Shown: in pieces, positions 35,409 to 35,759 of the stretch
Layout: each line of letters starts with the position of its first letter
Position numbering within the stretch: position 1 is the first letter of the stretch
DNA from: Paracoccaceae bacterium
GTDB taxonomy: Bacteria > Pseudomonadota > Alphaproteobacteria > Rhodobacterales > Rhodobacteraceae
Reading direction: 5' to 3'
NCBI GenBank assembly: GCA_023260655.1
Contig: JALQUU010000029.1
Span: 1 to 35,759, forward strand
DNA: 35,759 nucleotides
Notes under the pieces: generated by a model
Told to the model about the DNA's origin: nothing
The model's input: the letters and a program-made list of their open reading frames with translations, nothing else
The model's database searches: none
Translations under genes and position numbers: made by a program

Positions 35409-35759
35409 TGCCAGAGGGCCGGGATCGAGGACGGGATGACCGTGCTCGACCTGGGCTGTGGCTGGGGTTCGATGTCGCTCTGGATCGCCGAGCGCTACCC
35501 CGGCTGCCGAGTGACCGCCGTTTCCAACTCCCGCACCCAGCGGGAGGCGATCGAGGCCGAGGCCGCCGCACGAGGCACAAGCAATCTGGAGGTGATCACG
35601 GCCGACATCGGTCACTTCGAGCCCGAGGGCCGGTTCGACCGGGTGGTCTCGATCGAGATGTTCGAGCACCTCCGTAACTGGCGCGAGTTGATGAGGCGGA
35701 TTTCCTCCTGGCTCGAACCGGGCGGCCGCTTCTTCCTCCACGTCTTCTCGAATATCCGC
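35409..35759 (+). other. fragment of a cyclopropane-synthase-like SAM methyltransferase joined in frame to pnp
   Basis: About 117 codons read on from pnp without a stop. They contain SAM motif [57 protein letters not shown] and [16 protein letters not shown], as in CFA-synthase-like methyltransferases. Codon choice changes sharply at the join: AGG, CGG and CGA for Arg appear repeatedly, whereas the pnp part uses CGT/CGC. Sequence and codon use suggest a different source genome, possibly a high-GC bacterium. An assembly chimera at a contig end is the simplest reading; the methyltransferase N-terminus and its own start are absent. Confidence 0.8.

Noticed and set aside
34722-35741. 339-residue minus-strand frame opposite pnp and the methyltransferase
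   Set aside because: It crosses the chimeric join and is antisense to two recognisable proteins.

Overview
The window looks like a chromosomal segment of a Rhodobacterales alphaproteobacterium (Roseobacter/Rhodobacteraceae type). The reasons are the PetP/PetR regulator pair beside ilvE, the xseB-ispA-dxs string, the compact flgE-flgK-flgL-flgI-motB flagellar group, the CoA-dependent aromatic gene sets, and intergenic hairpin and repeat sequences of a style I associate with alphaproteobacteria. Assignments rest on reading the translated sequences; no database search was possible.

Layout. 1-841: 3' part of argG. 873-2315: a PLP group II decarboxylase, convergent with argG across a shared terminator. 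2556-8360 (minus): flagellar block motB-flgE-flgK-flgL-flgI, in which flgI and flgL are frameshifted and motB has a stop at codon 4. 8443-18367 (minus): an aerobic benzoyl-CoA (box) cluster. It holds benzoate-CoA ligase, an alpha/beta hydrolase, a DUF309 protein, boxC, boxB, a 58-residue four-cysteine Fe-S-type protein, boxA, a 4HBT thioesterase, boxR and a hydroxyacyl-CoA-dehydrogenase-like protein. 18616-21677 (minus): xseB-ispA-dxs (isoprenoid precursors). 21774-22720 (plus): a broken kinase-like gene. 22717-24872 (minus): petP-petR-deacetylase. 25037-25903: ilvE. 26052-26903 (minus): an SDR/epimerase. 27014-31238 (plus): paaABCDE plus a methyltransferase. 31339-34580 (minus): folC, accD and a CPBP membrane protease. 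34857 to the end: the start of pnp, which turns in frame into an unrelated methyltransferase near 35400-35412.

How the genes work together. BclA activates benzoate, BoxAB epoxidises benzoyl-CoA, and BoxC opens the ring by hydrolysis. PaaABCDE does the analogous epoxidation on phenylacetyl-CoA. Both routes are known to converge on beta-oxidation towards 3-oxoadipyl-CoA, but the aldehyde dehydrogenases (BoxD, PaaZ) and the thiolase are not in the window. Five sites of the form TGCA-N6-TGCA, exact or near-exact, lie in front of bclA, boxC and boxR and nowhere else that I noticed. Two of them (boxR, boxC) overlap a plausible -10 element, which suggests one BoxR regulon with autoregulation. The paa promoter carries a different palindrome, also centred on a perfect TATAAT.

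No RNA genes, CRISPR arrays or insertion sequences were seen. No gene-free stretch exceeds 300 bases; the largest are 2316-2555, 18368-18615 and 34581-34856, each described below. Several disruptions fall in short homopolymers and the end looks chimeric, so sequence or assembly error must be weighed against true gene decay.
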